Shown: positions 28,061 to 38,173 of the stretch, one piece after another
Numbering within the stretch: the stretch's first letter is position 1
Layout of the letters: the number at the start of each line of letters is the position of its first letter
NCBI RefSeq assembly: GCF_016892605.1
Contig: NZ_JAFEMV010000001.1
Span: 496,001-560,000, forward strand
Direction: 5' to 3'
From: Desemzia sp. RIT 804
Lineage (GTDB): Bacteria > Bacillota > Bacilli > Lactobacillales > Carnobacteriaceae
Length of the DNA: 64,000 bases
The notes under the pieces: model-generated
The model's database searches: none
The model's input: only the letters and a program-made list of their open reading frames with translations
What the model was told of the DNA's origin: nothing
Position numbers and translations under genes: made by a program

Positions 28061-29215
28061 ATGAAAATAGAAAAATTTAAGCTCGTTGCTACAGCGGCTA
28101 GTGGAATCGAAGCATTAGTTGGAAAAGAATTACGCCATCTTGGTTACGAGTGCCAAGTGGAAAATGGAAAAGTTTATTTTGAAGGCGGATTAGAGGATAT
28201 TGCCAAAGCCAATCTTTGGCTGAGAACGGCCGACCGCATCAAAATTGTAGTAGCTGAATTTGAAGCTTACACATTTGACGAATTGTTTGAAAAGACAAAG
28301 GCGATTGCTTGGGAAGACTTGATTCCTATGGATGGAGAATTTCCAGTAGCTGGTAAATCGATCAAATCTAAATTATATAGTGTTTCAGATTGTCAAGCCA
28401 TTGTAAAAAAAGCCATTGTAAACCGTCTAAGCGATGTTTATCACCGGAGTAGCCGTTTACCTGAAACAGGAGCTTTATTCCCATTAGAAGTGGCTTTGTT
28501 AAAAGATAAAGTAACGATCACATTGGATACAACAGGTTCAAGCTTGTTCAAACGTGGCTATCGTACTGAAAAAGGAGGAGCTCCTTTGAAAGAGAATATG
28601 GCTGCAGCTTTGATTCTCTTGACCACTTGGCGCAAAGACAAACCATTTCTTGACCCCATGTGTGGTTCGGGCACGATCCCGATTGAAGCAGCTTTGATCG
28701 GACACAATATTGCACCAGGGTTCAATCGCTCTTTTGTGAGTGAAGGATGGGACTGGTTTGATGAATCTGTGTGGGAAACAGCACGTGAACAAGCCGAAAA
28801 CGAAGCAGATTACGATGTGGAATTGGATATCCAAGCTTCGGATGTAGATGGACACATGATTGAAATTGCTAAGCGCAATGCTACTGAAGCAGGCGTTTTA
28901 GATAGTATCACTTTTAAACAAATGCAAGTAGCAGACTTCAAAACAGATAAAGAATATGGAGTAATTGTAGCAAATCCTCCTTATGGACAACGATTGGGAG
29001 AAGAAGAATCCGTGCGAAAAGTTTACCGAGAAATGGGAGTAGCTTTCCGTCCGTTGGAAACATGGAGTAAATATATTCTGACAAGTGATTTAACATTTGA
29101 AAAAGAATATGGTCAAAGAGCTACGAAGAAACGGAAATTATATAATGGTGCTTTGCGTACAGATCTATTCCAATATTGGGGCAAACGTCCGCCGCGCCAA
29201 GATCAGAATCAATAG
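28061..29215 (+). CDS. ypsC: THUMP-domain 23S rRNA (guanine-N2) methyltransferase
   Basis: This SAM-dependent enzyme is the Firmicute YpsC/RlmL-like protein expected to methylate a guanine of 23S rRNA. The 384-residue protein has an N-terminal ferredoxin-like plus THUMP region (about 1-155), and a methyltransferase domain with DPMCGSGTIPIEAAL (SAM loop), SDVDGHMIEIA and the catalytic NPPY motif (ANPPYGQRLG). The ATG at 28061 follows GGAG. An in-frame ATG at 28046 has no ribosome site. It lies after rnpB as in Bacillus. The exact target base is inferred. Confidence 0.9.
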   Translation: MKIEKFKLVATAASGIEALVGKELRHLGYECQVENGKVYFEGGLEDIAKANLWLRTADRIKIVVAEFEAYTFDELFEKTKAIAWEDLIPMDGEFPVAGKSIKSKLYSVSDCQAIVKKAIVNRLSDVYHRSSRLPETGALFPLEVALLKDKVTITLDTTGSSLFKRGYRTEKGGAPLKENMAAALILLTTWRKDKPFLDPMCGSGTIPIEAALIGHNIAPGFNRSFVSEGWDWFDESVWETAREQAENEADYDVELDIQASDVDGHMIEIAKRNATEAGVLDSITFKQMQVADFKTDKEYGVIVANPPYGQRLGEEESVRKVYREMGVAFRPLETWSKYILTSDLTFEKEYGQRATKKRKLYNGALRTDLFQYWGKRPPRQDQNQ

Positions 29216-29276
29216 ATAAGTGCTGCTATAGCACGCGGTTGTTTAATACAACTAACAAAGAATATACTGTATTTGT

Positions 29277-29325
29277 CATCTGCCCGTTAGTTGTCAACAG
29301 CAACTAACGGGCAGATGTTTGTTTT
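29277..29325 (+). terminator. Terminator shared by ypsC and the RNase H-like gene
   Basis: A perfect 17-pair hairpin (29277-29293 with 29301-29317, seven-base loop) followed by TTTGTTTT. It lies between convergent genes and probably serves both. Confidence 0.85.
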
Positions 29326-29365
29326 AAAGGGAATTTCTCTTTGTTGTTCTCTGAACAAAAATAAG

Positions 29366-29788
29366 TTATGCTTTAGGAGAGTCGGAATCCAATAGAGCTT
29401 TTCTTAGTGCTTGTCTTGCTAAGTTGTCTGCACCTTTGTTTTTCGCATCTGGAATCCATTCAATGAGGTACATCTCAAAGTAATTTAAAAGCAGTTTTAG
29501 TTGTTGCAAATGAGGTTTAAAGGTTTCGTTTTTCACATAATTTTTTTCCAGAGCAGAAACAACGATTTTGCTGTCTGAAAATATTTGAAGTAATTCTTTA
29601 TTCATTTTATGATCTACGAGATACGTCAAGCCTTTAACTAAAGCAATGAATTCAGCTTCATGGTTACTGTATATACCCTCAAGAGGTATTGCGATTTGTT
29701 GGTATAGATTTTCGCCCACTAAAACAAATCCTATTCCACTAGGACCGGGATTTCCTTTAGTTGCAGCATCTGTATAAATTTTTATCAT
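29366..29788 (-). CDS. RNase HI-family protein
   Basis: The 140-residue protein has the RNase H fold with IYTDAATKGNPGPSGIGFVL, SNHEAEFIALVKGL and IFSDSKIVVSAL, giving three acidic catalytic residues. A last conserved Asp lies in KNKGADNLARQA. It lacks the basic handle of E. coli RNase HI, like Bacillus YpeP-type proteins. Cleavage of RNA in RNA-DNA hybrids is likely but unproven, and RNase HII (43584) would overlap in function. The minus-strand start is followed back to a weak AAGGAG-like site. Confidence 0.85.
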   Translation of the reverse strand: MIKIYTDAATKGNPGPSGIGFVLVGENLYQQIAIPLEGIYSNHEAEFIALVKGLTYLVDHKMNKELLQIFSDSKIVVSALEKNYVKNETFKPHLQQLKLLLNYFEMYLIEWIPDAKNKGADNLARQALRKALLDSDSPKA

Positions 29789-29907
29789 TATTTAAAACTC
29801 CTTAAAAAGTACAAGTTTATTCAAACTTAAGTGCTACTATTATAATACTACATTTGAATAAAGATGTTATTGTATTGAGATACATAGGATGAATGTGAGG
29901 GAATTGT

Positions 29908-30348
29908 GTGAAGCGCTCAAAAAAAACAAGATTTATTCTTTCGTTTGAACCAGCTTATCAAATAATCTATTGGTCAATCTCTTGGCTGACTTTTTTTATA
30001 GCTGTAATAGCAATGTTAGAATACACATCTATCAACTTAATAAGTATTATCTTTGCCTTGTTGACGATTGGGTTAGTTGTCTTGGCTAGAACGATTCATC
30101 TTAAGATAGAAAATGATCAACTTTTTTTTTATTGTTGTTCCAAACAAAAAAAGATAATTTCTGTTACAACGATCCATAAAATTATTTTTTCTAAAATGAG
30201 AGTAGTAGTTTTGTTAAACAGTAATGATTCAGAGCAATATCGATTTTATTTGAATCAAAAAAACAAAGAAATTTTTTTATCTTACATGAAAGAACACTAT
30301 CCCGAAATTATTCTAGAAGAACAACAAGTTGCTTCTAATGAGTATTAA
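29908..30348 (+). CDS. ebsA: EbsA-family membrane protein
   Basis: The 146-residue protein has two membrane helices (about 18-40 and 43-63) followed by a soluble beta-rich domain containing LFFYCCSKQKKIISVTTIHK. It resembles EbsA, named in Enterococcus faecalis from the sex-pheromone binding-substance region and present across Lactobacillales. Its biochemical role is not known. Its place beside an RNase H-like gene and cspA is, as I recall, a common Lactobacillales setting. The start is GTG with a weak GAGGG site. Confidence 0.65.
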   Translation: MKRSKKTRFILSFEPAYQIIYWSISWLTFFIAVIAMLEYTSINLISIIFALLTIGLVVLARTIHLKIENDQLFFYCCSKQKKIISVTTIHKIIFSKMRVVVLLNSNDSEQYRFYLNQKNKEIFLSYMKEHYPEIILEEQQVASNEY

Positions 30349-30408
30349 CAGCCGTCAAGGCAGAACAATTGTATAAAAGAAGAGTTTATCTATTTTATGT
30401 TTATGACA

Positions 30409-30597
30409 TTGGTAAACAAAGCACTGAAAGAACCGGGGTTGTTTGGTGAGAGACAAGGTACACTTGGGCGCATGCCCACAGTGCTTCCTTTATTGCATCC
30501 TTTACATGGCTACTAGCAACCCGATTCCTTCAGGGATTTCTAGAAGTTGGTGTTTAAGTAACTTGGACTTTCTACCAACGTTACATAATAAAGAACC
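30409..30597 (+). ncRNA. Candidate structured small RNA, 6S-like rod
   Basis: There is no credible gene here, but the plus strand folds into a long rod ahead of a strong terminator. CTGAA-x-GAA (30424-30432) pairs with TTC-x-TTCAG (30525-30533), and GGGTTG (30436-30441) with CAACCC (30517-30522). After a large central bubble, AAGG/CCTT and CACTTGGGC/GCCCA-c-AGTG form a terminal stem with a GCAT loop (30470-30473). Closing stem, central bubble and terminal stem are the 6S RNA layout. A competing eight-pair helix (30419-30426 with 30479-30486) also exists. The 5' end is uncertain; no strong promoter was found. Confidence 0.45.
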
Positions 30598-30627
30598 AAA
30601 AAAGAGCGGAAAACTCCGCTCTTTTTT
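30598..30627 (+). terminator. Bidirectional terminator between the candidate RNA and cspA
   Basis: A perfect 13-pair stem (AAAAAAGAGCGGA with TCCGCTCTTTTTT, loop AAAC) with T-runs on both strands. It would end the plus-strand RNA and the minus-strand cspA transcript. Confidence 0.92.
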
Positions 30628-30722
30628 ATACTTACGATAATCAATCATTTAATTTGTCATTTATTTTTGTGGAAAATAGTCTTGATCTTTTGTATGTAAA
30701 GCTTAATAACAAAAGGACAATG

Positions 30723-30926
30723 TTACTCCGCTGCTCTTACCTTGGTCGCTTGTGGGCCTCGATTTCCTTCTGCAATATCAAACGTTACTTTTTGTCCCTC
30801 AGCTAAAGATTTGTACCCTTCTGCTTCGATACCCGTAAAATGCACAAAGATATCTTCAGAATCGTTGTATTCGATAAAACCATAACCTTTGTCATTATTG
30901 AACCACTTAACAATACCATTTTCCAT
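30723..30926 (-). CDS. cspA: Cold-shock protein, CspA family
   Basis: This 67-residue protein is a single OB-fold nucleic-acid chaperone. It carries RNP1 (KGYGFIEY) and RNP2 (DIFVHF), which bind single-stranded RNA and DNA. The ATG at 30926 follows AGGAGGAAA perfectly; the frame open to 30959 includes that site and is not coding. The 110 or so bases upstream (to about 31040) are probably the long 5' leader usual for cold-shock genes, but I found no clear cold-box. Confidence 0.95.
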   Translation of the reverse strand: MENGIVKWFNNDKGYGFIEYNDSEDIFVHFTGIEAEGYKSLAEGQKVTFDIAEGNRGPQATKVRAAE

Positions 30927-31186
30927 GATAGGTTTCCTCCTAATAAGGGGATTTTTCAATTACAAGACAATTGAGACTGTGATACTACGTCTTTCAATCA
31001 TTATATGAATAAACAAATAATCCGTCAATGGAAAACTTATCATAAAAAAGTTCTCTTCACTAAAATCTGAATCTTATACTTTTCAATTGTACAAAAGAGA
31101 AAGTTTTTTTCAGTTTGCAAATACGGTATACTAATCAAGAGATACTATATGATTACCATAATGAAAAGTGAAAGGATGATTCTTCA

Positions 31187-32857
31187 ATGCTGACAGATAT
31201 CCAAATTGCACAACAATCAGATAAGAAAAAAATCAAAGACATTGCTCAAAAAATAAACTTAAATGAAGAGGATCTTGAGTTATACGGCGATCTTAAAGCA
31301 AAAATCAAATTAGAAACGATTCAACAATTGAAAGATAAGCCAAACGGAAAGTTGGTATTGGTGACGTCCATTAATCCAACCCCAGCAGGAGAAGGGAAGT
31401 CAACAGTCTCTGTTGGCTTGGCAGATGCATTAAATCGAGTGGGGGAATCAACGATACTTGCTTTGCGTGAGCCTTCTTTGGGACCGACGATGGGAATCAA
31501 AGGCGGAGCTGCTGGCGGAGGCTATGCACAAGTAATACCAATGGAAGATATCAATTTACATTTTACAGGTGATTTGCATGCTCTTACTTCAGCGAATAAT
31601 GCGTTGTCTGCATTTATCGACAACCATGTTTATCAAGGGAACGAATGCAATATCAATCCAACGACAATCAGTTGGAAACGAGCTGTTGATTTAAATGACC
31701 GTGCTTTGCGAAACGTGGTTGTCGGATTGGGTGGAAGATTGAACGGTGTGCCTAGAGAAGATGGTTTTGATATCACAGTTGCCAGCGAACTGATGGCGAT
31801 CCTTTGTTTGACTACAGGTCTTCAAGACTTAAAAGAACGATTGAAACAAATCGTAGTAGCTGAAACATACGACAAACAACCTGTTACAGTAGCAGACTTG
31901 CAAGTAGAAGGTGCCTTAGCGTTATTATTGAAGGATGCTATCAAACCAAACTTGGTTCAAACATTGGAACACACACCTGCTTTAGTACATGGCGGACCTT
32001 TTGCAAATATTGCTCATGGCTGCAACAGTGTGTTGGCTACTAGCACAGCATTGAAATTAGCCGATTATACAGTAACAGAAGCCGGTTTTGGAGCAGACTT
32101 AGGCGCTGAAAAGTTTTTAGACATCAAAGTGCCTAATCTTGAAAAAGCTCCTGACGTTGTGGTTATTGTGGCAACTATTCGAGCCTTAAAGATGCATGGC
32201 GGAGTAAAGATTGATCAGTTAGAAGAAGAAAATAGCGAAGCGATCACTAAAGGGTTTGAAAACTTAGAAAAACATGTCGAAAATATTAAACGCTATAATT
32301 TACCTATCGTAGTGGCCATTAATGAGTTTAGTAAAGACACTCCAGCTGAAATCAATCGACTAGAAACTTTATTGAATCAGCGCCAAATCCCATTTGCAAA
32401 CACTTCTGTATGGGCAAATGGTTCAAAAGGCGGAGTTGATTTGGCCAATAAAGTCATTTCAGCTGCCAACCAAATACATGAAGATTTCCAACCATTGCAT
32501 GAGCCTTCCAGTAAAGTAGTCGACAAAGTCCAAAAAATCGTCACTGAGATCTATGGAGGACAAGAAGTGTATTTCACTAAAAAGGCCTTGTCTCAAATGA
32601 GATTATTTGAACGACGCGGCTGGGATCAACTGCCTATTTGTATGGCAAAAACCCAATATTCTCTTTCAGATGATCCTAAAAAATTAGGAAGACCAACTGA
32701 TTTTGCGGTTACCATTCGTGAATTTATTCCAAAATTAGGAGCAGGTTTTATCGTGGCGTTGACAGGAGACGTGTTGACAATGCCTGGATTGCCTAAAAAA
32801 CCGGCAGCTTTGAAAATGGATATCAAAGAAAATGGAGATATCACCGGTTTGTTCTAA
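31187..32857 (+). CDS. fhs: Formate-tetrahydrofolate ligase
   Basis: This enzyme joins formate to tetrahydrofolate with ATP, giving 10-formyl-THF for purine and fMet-tRNA synthesis. The 556-residue length is standard. The nucleotide loop TPAGEGKST lies near residue 65, followed by the family signature [20 protein letters not shown]. The pflB-pflA pair at the end of the window makes formate that could feed this step. It is monocistronic with an AAAGGATG site. Confidence 0.96.
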   Translation: MLTDIQIAQQSDKKKIKDIAQKINLNEEDLELYGDLKAKIKLETIQQLKDKPNGKLVLVTSINPTPAGEGKSTVSVGLADALNRVGESTILALREPSLGPTMGIKGGAAGGGYAQVIPMEDINLHFTGDLHALTSANNALSAFIDNHVYQGNECNINPTTISWKRAVDLNDRALRNVVVGLGGRLNGVPREDGFDITVASELMAILCLTTGLQDLKERLKQIVVAETYDKQPVTVADLQVEGALALLLKDAIKPNLVQTLEHTPALVHGGPFANIAHGCNSVLATSTALKLADYTVTEAGFGADLGAEKFLDIKVPNLEKAPDVVVIVATIRALKMHGGVKIDQLEEENSEAITKGFENLEKHVENIKRYNLPIVVAINEFSKDTPAEINRLETLLNQRQIPFANTSVWANGSKGGVDLANKVISAANQIHEDFQPLHEPSSKVVDKVQKIVTEIYGGQEVYFTKKALSQMRLFERRGWDQLPICMAKTQYSLSDDPKKLGRPTDFAVTIREFIPKLGAGFIVALTGDVLTMPGLPKKPAALKMDIKENGDITGLF

Positions 32858-32880
32858 ATAATTTAGAGTATAGTATCTTG

Positions 32881-32917
32881 AACACCTTGACCAGAGTTGA
32901 ATGGGTCAAGGTGTTTT
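32881..32917 (+). terminator. Terminator after fhs
   Basis: AACACCTTGACC pairs perfectly with GGTCAAGGTGTT, followed by five T. Confidence 0.9.
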
Positions 32918-32984
32918 TAAGTAGCGTATCGATAAAGTAAGTTTCTTTAAAATACTCAACTAGGGTTTCTATTTGATATAAAAA

Positions 32985-32993
32985 TGGTAAAAT
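32985..32993 (+). promoter_or_regulatory. Extended -10 promoter for the ABC-F/thyA/folA group
   Basis: TGGTAAAAT lies about 60 bases before the ABC-F start, identical to the motif before der. Confidence 0.45.
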
Positions 32994-33055
32994 AAGAAAG
33001 TCATCATATAAATACGAAGTATATAAATAAATGAAATGAAAGAGTTGAACCCACT

Positions 33056-34948
33056 ATGAAAGAATTAAAAGCAGAAAACTTAACGCGGACTTATGGTGAA
33101 AAGATTTTGTTAAACCAAGTGAATTTTTCAATTATGGAAGGCGATCGTATTGGTTTGATTGGTGTGAACGGCTCTGGGAAAACCAGTCTATTAAACACAT
33201 TAACTGGAAAAGACAAAGCAGAACATGGTTCTATTCAAACACCCAAAGATTATCGTATTGGATATTTGATGCAAGACCCTGAACTGGATACAGAAAAAAC
33301 AGTTTTTGATGCGGTTTTCCAAGGTGAAACACCGATTCTAAAAGCCGTTCGAGAGTATGAACAAGCATTGGAAAAACTGAATGAAGATGCTGTGGATCCA
33401 GGATATCAGGAACGTTTTTCTAAAGCAGAACAGCGCATGACTCAAGAAGACGCGTGGATCGCAGATACTAATGCGAAGATCATATTGACTCAATTAGGCG
33501 TTTTCGATTTAAATCAACGTGTTGCGACATTGTCGGGAGGACAAAAGAAACGTGTTGGTTTAGCCCAAGTATTGATTCAAGCTCCTGATTTATTGATTTT
33601 AGATGAACCAACCAACCATTTGGATTTTGAAACGATCAATTGGCTGGAAGATTACTTGAGTCAGTATAAAGGTGCTTTATTACTGGTAACCCATGATCGT
33701 TATTTTTTAGATCGTGTAGTGAATCGAATCATCGAATTATCTCATGGTGATTTATTCTTTTATAATGGAAATTATATGCAGTATGTGGAGGAACGCGCTA
33801 TTCGTCAAGAAGCTGCTATGCAAGCTGAACACAAACGAAGCCAATTATACAAAAAAGAATTGGCATGGATGAGAACTGGTGCAAAAGCTAGAACGACTAA
33901 ACAACAAGCTAGAATCGACCGGTTCCAAGACTTAGAGGACAATTTGCATCAAGTAAAAACGGATGGTCAAGTAGAAGTCAATCTTGAGGGATCTCGTTTA
34001 GGAAAGCGAGTCTATGAATTGAAAGATGCTACCCTAACGATCGATCAGAAAACGCTTTTGAAAGAATTTAATTTATTGGTACAAACAAAAGATCGAATCG
34101 GGATCACTGGTAAAAATGGGACAGGAAAATCTTCATTATTGAACGTATTAGCAGGTAGAATGACATTAGATTCTGGTGTTTTTACAGTCGGAGAAACTGT
34201 CCGGGTGGCTTACTATACGCAAGAAATCGAAGATATGGATCCCACTAAACGAGTCATTGCCTATTTGCAAGAAGTTGGAGAAGAAGTTTCGACAAGTGCA
34301 GGTGAAAAAATCAGCGTCACCAACTTACTGGAACAATTCTTATTTGAACGACATACTCACGGGACTCAAATCGGGAAACTTTCTGGGGGAGAGAAAAAAC
34401 GGTTGTATTTGCTGAAATTATTGATGCAGCAACCAAATGTTTTATTGCTGGATGAACCTACGAATGACTTGGACATTGCCACACTAACAGTTTTAGAAGA
34501 CTATATTGAAACGTTCCCAGGAGCTGTTTTAGCTGTTTCACATGATCGTTATTTCTTAGATAAAATTGCAGAAAAAATGTTGATTTTTAAAGGGAATGGA
34601 GAAATCGTCTCTCATTTTGGCAATAGCAGTTCTTATATGGAACAAGAAAAAGAAGAACAAGCTACTAAATCAGGCAATCCTAAATCTTCAGGAGCGGATT
34701 CTGCCGTTGAAGACAAACCAAAAGAAAAAGTGAAATTGACTTATATGGAGAAAAAAGAATGGGAAACTATCGAAAATGATATCGCTGAAATAGAAGAATC
34801 GATAGAAACCATCAAAGAAGAGATGATTCAAAAAGGCAATGATTTTGCACTGTTGCAAGAATTGCAAGAAAAGTTGACATCACAAGAAGACCAATTGGAA
34901 CAAAAGATGGAACGTTGGGAATATTTAGCTGCGTTTTCTGACATGTAA
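33056..34948 (+). CDS. ABC-F family ATPase, Uup/YfmR type
   Basis: ABC-F proteins are soluble twin ATPases that act on the ribosome rather than in membranes. The 630-residue protein has two ABC cassettes: Walker A GVNGSGKTS and GKNGTGKSS, signatures LSGGQKKRVGL and LSGGEKKRLYL, and Walker B LLILDEPTNHLD and LLLDEPTNDLD. A basic linker with helices (about 240-310) and a C-terminal coiled coil (about 560-625) point to the Uup/YfmR group, implicated in resolving stalled translation. It shows no feature that would mark it as an antibiotic-resistance ABC-F. No membrane partner is encoded nearby. Confidence 0.9.
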   Translation: MKELKAENLTRTYGEKILLNQVNFSIMEGDRIGLIGVNGSGKTSLLNTLTGKDKAEHGSIQTPKDYRIGYLMQDPELDTEKTVFDAVFQGETPILKAVREYEQALEKLNEDAVDPGYQERFSKAEQRMTQEDAWIADTNAKIILTQLGVFDLNQRVATLSGGQKKRVGLAQVLIQAPDLLILDEPTNHLDFETINWLEDYLSQYKGALLLVTHDRYFLDRVVNRIIELSHGDLFFYNGNYMQYVEERAIRQEAAMQAEHKRSQLYKKELAWMRTGAKARTTKQQARIDRFQDLEDNLHQVKTDGQVEVNLEGSRLGKRVYELKDATLTIDQKTLLKEFNLLVQTKDRIGITGKNGTGKSSLLNVLAGRMTLDSGVFTVGETVRVAYYTQEIEDMDPTKRVIAYLQEVGEEVSTSAGEKISVTNLLEQFLFERHTHGTQIGKLSGGEKKRLYLLKLLMQQPNVLLLDEPTNDLDIATLTVLEDYIETFPGAVLAVSHDRYFLDKIAEKMLIFKGNGEIVSHFGNSSSYMEQEKEEQATKSGNPKSSGADSAVEDKPKEKVKLTYMEKKEWETIENDIAEIEESIETIKEEMIQKGNDFALLQELQEKLTSQEDQLEQKMERWEYLAAFSDM

Positions 34949-35002
34949 TAGCAAGGTTGTCGTCAAAGAGTCGTAAAGAGAGTTTAAAGTGGAGGGATAC
35001 TA

Positions 35003-35950
35003 GTGGAAGAAGCTTATCTAGCATTAGCGAGAAAAATATTAGCAGAAGGAACGGTTAAAAGTGATCGAACAGGGACCGGAACAAAAAGTATCTTCGGTCA
35101 TCAAATGCGTTTTGATTTGCAAGAAGGGTTTCCTTTATTAACCACTAAACGAGTTCCTTTTGGGTTGATCAAAAGCGAATTGTTGTGGTTTATCAAAGGG
35201 GACACCAATATTCGTTATTTACTTGAACACAATAATCATATTTGGGACGAATGGGCATTTGAACGCTATGTCACAAGTCAAGACTACACTGGTCCTGACA
35301 TGACCGATTTCGGAAGACGTTCATTGACCGATGAAACTTTTAAAGAAGTCTACCGAGTTGAAATGAAAAAATTTACGGAACAAATTTTAAATGATACCGA
35401 ATTTGCGGCTCAATATGGTGAGCTGGGTAATGTCTACGGTTCTCAATGGAGACAGTGGAAAACTACTCAAGGGGAAACCATTGATCAGCTGAAAAGTGTC
35501 ATTGATATGATCCGTACAAATCCCGACTCTAGACGATTGATCGTATCTGCGTGGAATCCAGAAGATGTGCCTAATATGGCACTCCCTCCTTGCCACACTT
35601 TATTCCAGTTTTATGTAGCAGAAGGAAAATTAAATTGTCAATTGTACCAAAGAAGTGCAGATGTCTTCTTAGGAGTACCGTTTAATATCGCCAGTTACGC
35701 TTTATTAACGCATTTAATTGCTCATGAAACGAATTTAGAAGTAGGAGAATTTGTTCATACTTTTGGAGATGCTCATTTATACTCCAATCATTTTGAACAA
35801 ATCACAGAACAATTGTCTCGTGAACCTAGAGCCTTTCCAAAGTTAGAATTAAATCAAGAAAAAAGCAGTATCTTTGATTTTGAAATGGAAGATATCCAAA
35901 TCGAAGGGTACGATCCGCACCCAAGAATCAAAGCTCCGATAGCTGTATAA
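35003..35950 (+). CDS. thyA: Thymidylate synthase
   Basis: This enzyme converts dUMP to dTMP with methylene-THF, which becomes dihydrofolate. The 315-residue protein has the catalytic Cys197 in [12 protein letters not shown] and the [16 protein letters not shown] segment. It carries the roughly 50-residue insertion (around 90-140) of the Lactobacillus casei type, absent in E. coli. The GTG start follows GGAGGG at good distance. folA follows by 43 bases and regenerates the folate, so the two are an operon. Confidence 0.97.
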   Translation: MEEAYLALARKILAEGTVKSDRTGTGTKSIFGHQMRFDLQEGFPLLTTKRVPFGLIKSELLWFIKGDTNIRYLLEHNNHIWDEWAFERYVTSQDYTGPDMTDFGRRSLTDETFKEVYRVEMKKFTEQILNDTEFAAQYGELGNVYGSQWRQWKTTQGETIDQLKSVIDMIRTNPDSRRLIVSAWNPEDVPNMALPPCHTLFQFYVAEGKLNCQLYQRSADVFLGVPFNIASYALLTHLIAHETNLEVGEFVHTFGDAHLYSNHFEQITEQLSREPRAFPKLELNQEKSSIFDFEMEDIQIEGYDPHPRIKAPIAV

Positions 35951-35993
35951 CACATTAAACACCCGAGATAACATAGTAAGGAGTGGAGTATAA

Positions 35994-36491
35994 ATGATCG
36001 CATTTTTATGGGCTGAAGATAAAAATGGTCTAATTGGAAAAGGTGGGTCTTTGCCTTGGTATTTGCCAAATGACTTAAAATTTTTTAAACAAATGACAGT
36101 AAATCAAGCCATCGTGATGGGAAGAAAAACGTTTGAAGGAATGGGGAAAAGACCTCTTCCAAACCGTATCAATATTATTTTGACAACAGATCCATCATAT
36201 CAAGCTGATGGAGTAAAAGTGATGTACAGTCGCGAAGAAGTTTTAGACTTTGCAAAAGAATATGAAAAGGATACTTTGATCACTGGAGGTTCAGGTGTTT
36301 TTAAACATTTCTTAAAGGATGTCGATATCTTGCATCGAACAGTTATTGATGAAGAATTTGCAGGCGATACGTATATGATCCCGATCAATTGGGATGACTG
36401 GATATTGACTCACGTAGAAGAAGGCGTAATGGACGAAAAAAATAAGCATCCTCATCGCTTTGAGACTTACCACAGGAAAAACAGTTTTTAA
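35994..36491 (+). CDS. folA: Dihydrofolate reductase
   Basis: It reduces dihydrofolate to tetrahydrofolate with NADPH and is the trimethoprim target. The 165-residue protein has the N-terminal IAFLWAEDKNGLIGKGGSLP-like entry, the PWYLPNDLKFFK substrate loop with the catalytic acid, GRKTFEGMGKRPLP, and the LITGGSGVFK cofactor loop. It is the usual partner of thyA. Confidence 0.96.
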   Translation: MIAFLWAEDKNGLIGKGGSLPWYLPNDLKFFKQMTVNQAIVMGRKTFEGMGKRPLPNRINIILTTDPSYQADGVKVMYSREEVLDFAKEYEKDTLITGGSGVFKHFLKDVDILHRTVIDEEFAGDTYMIPINWDDWILTHVEEGVMDEKNKHPHRFETYHRKNSF

Positions 36492-36501
36492 CAAAAGATA
36501 A

Positions 36502-36545
36502 AAAAGCTTTGCTGCAGTTTTAGAGCAGGAAAGCTTTTCTTTTCC
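36502..36545 (+). terminator. Terminator after folA
   Basis: AAAAGCTTT and AAAGCTTTT form the stem with further GCT/AGC pairing inside; TCTTTTCC follows. Confidence 0.75.
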
Positions 36546-36605
36546 AAAGAAATTCAAAAGATTGGATAAATAAGTAAGCCAGAGCTTATTTTTTGTGTGA
36601 AAAGA

Positions 36606-36614
36606 TGTTAAAAT
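36606..36614 (+). promoter_or_regulatory. Extended -10 promoter for ypmR-ypmS-msrA-yozE
   Basis: TGTTAAAAT lies 45 bases before ypmR. No convincing -35. Confidence 0.4.
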
Positions 36615-36658
36615 AAACCAACGCAGAAAATAAAGTAGAAAGGAACAGTGTATCTATC

Positions 36659-37489
36659 ATGAAAAAAGTACGTTCATCACTGATCAGTTTACTGTTCCTA
36701 TTAGCAGGTAGTTTATTGGTGATAGTGCTGCTCAATACCTTCATCAAACCACCTGAAGAGGAACAAACATTGCCTGAAGATGTGACTCATTCCATTGAAC
36801 TTGTGGCTATTGGGGATTCTTTGACAGAAGGGGTCGGCGATAGTTTATCTAGTGGAGGGTATGTCTCTCGAATTGCTGAATTATTAGAAGAAAAAGAAGA
36901 GATCGCTGATGTGACTACTCAAAATTTTGGAGTCAGCGGAAATCGGAGTGACCAAGTTCTTTCGCGAATGGAAACTATGCCTGAAATAAAAACAGCTGTT
37001 GAATCATCGGATGTAGTAACCTTTAGTGTTGGTGGGAATGATGTCATCCGGATTTTTAAAAATGAACTACTCAATGTTCAATTAGACAGCTTTAAACAGC
37101 CGTTGCAAGCCTATCAAGAGAACTTAACGAAAATGATCCAATTAGTTCGTGAATGGAATCCAAAAGCAGCTATTTATATTTTTGGGATCTACAATCCTTA
37201 CGCTATTTATTTTTCAGAAATCGAAGAAATGCAACGCATCGTTGACGAGTGGAACCAAGCCACTCAAAACATTGCGACTGAATTTTCTGATACGTATTAT
37301 GTACCGATAGATTCAGCTTTTGCCGTGAAAGATACCAATAATTTGGCTCAAACGAAAGAGACGAATGAAGTAATCAACAATCCATATCTTTACGAAGAAG
37401 ATTTATTTCATCCTAATGATGCTGGTTACAGCAGAATGGCAGCTTTATTATTGAAAGAAATGGAAAAAGCGGAAGATTTTTTGGATTAA
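36659..37489 (+). CDS. ypmR: SGNH/GDSL-type esterase YpmR
   Basis: The 276-residue protein has an N-terminal membrane helix or signal anchor (about 8-28) and an outward-facing SGNH hydrolase domain. Block I is AIGDSLTEGVGD with the nucleophilic Ser, block III is SVGGNDV with the oxyanion Asn, and block V is LFHPNDAGYSRMA with the catalytic Asp and His. It is followed by ypmS as in Bacillus. A lipid or cell-wall acyl ester is a plausible substrate but unproven. The AAGGA site is unusually far (about 14 bases) from the ATG. Confidence 0.88.
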   Translation: MKKVRSSLISLLFLLAGSLLVIVLLNTFIKPPEEEQTLPEDVTHSIELVAIGDSLTEGVGDSLSSGGYVSRIAELLEEKEEIADVTTQNFGVSGNRSDQVLSRMETMPEIKTAVESSDVVTFSVGGNDVIRIFKNELLNVQLDSFKQPLQAYQENLTKMIQLVREWNPKAAIYIFGIYNPYAIYFSEIEEMQRIVDEWNQATQNIATEFSDTYYVPIDSAFAVKDTNNLAQTKETNEVINNPYLYEEDLFHPNDAGYSRMAALLLKEMEKAEDFLD

Positions 37490-37530
37490 TAAAATAGTAG
37501 TTGATATAATGCAATTAAAAAGGAGACGCA

Positions 37531-38151
37531 ATGGACGAAAAAAGAACAGATAAAGAGAAAAAAGAACCAATAAATTTTTGGAAATGGGCATTCTTGACTT
37601 TAGCAGCTATCCTCCTAGGAACAGGGATTTGGTTTGTCCAACAATTGCAGCCGACTAGATATGGAGAAGTTAACGAAACACCTATAAACACCGAGGATGT
37701 AATGACCTTTAGTATTGCTGCTCAAAAAGAAGAAGTTACACAATTGATGAATCAATACATTGATGAGGAAGTAAAAGGAAACAATGTGAATTATGAAGTC
37801 TTGCTTGATGAAACTTTCCAACTGACAGGAAATTTTGAAGTGTTTGGCTTTGAGGTACCTTTTAATTTGTACATGGATCCCTATGTAACAGATAATGGAA
37901 ATATTCAATTAAAAGCTAATCAGTTATCTTTAGGACAATTGAATTTGCCGATTTCATTTGCAATGAACCAAATAGGCAATCAATTATCAATTCCAGATTG
38001 GGTAGTGATTGATGGCGAAACAGAAACGATCACTTTAAATTTAAATAATTTTCAATTGGAAAGCGGAATATTTTTCTCTGCTGAACGTATTGATCTAGTA
38101 GAGAATGAACTATTAGTCAATGTTCATATCCCAGCTTCAACGAGTGAATAA
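37531..38151 (+). CDS. ypmS: YpmS-family membrane-anchored protein (DUF2140)
   Basis: The 206-residue protein has one N-terminal membrane helix (about 17-38) and a beta-rich outside domain. The family match is [20 protein letters not shown] and the preceding strands. Function is unknown; the constant pairing with ypmR suggests a common envelope task. AAAAGGAGA precedes the ATG. Confidence 0.85.
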   Translation: MDEKRTDKEKKEPINFWKWAFLTLAAILLGTGIWFVQQLQPTRYGEVNETPINTEDVMTFSIAAQKEEVTQLMNQYIDEEVKGNNVNYEVLLDETFQLTGNFEVFGFEVPFNLYMDPYVTDNGNIQLKANQLSLGQLNLPISFAMNQIGNQLSIPDWVVIDGETETITLNLNNFQLESGIFFSAERIDLVENELLVNVHIPASTSE

Positions 38152-38173
38152 AAGATATGAGGAGACAGATAAT

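Noticed and set aside
30443-30640. 65-codon plus-strand frame in the candidate RNA
   Set aside because: It runs through the stems and the terminator hairpin, and has a GTG start without a ribosome site.
33056-34948. ABC transporter or antibiotic-resistance ABC-F
   Set aside because: No membrane domain in the protein or nearby, and the C-terminal coiled coil fits housekeeping Uup/YfmR factors better than resistance types.
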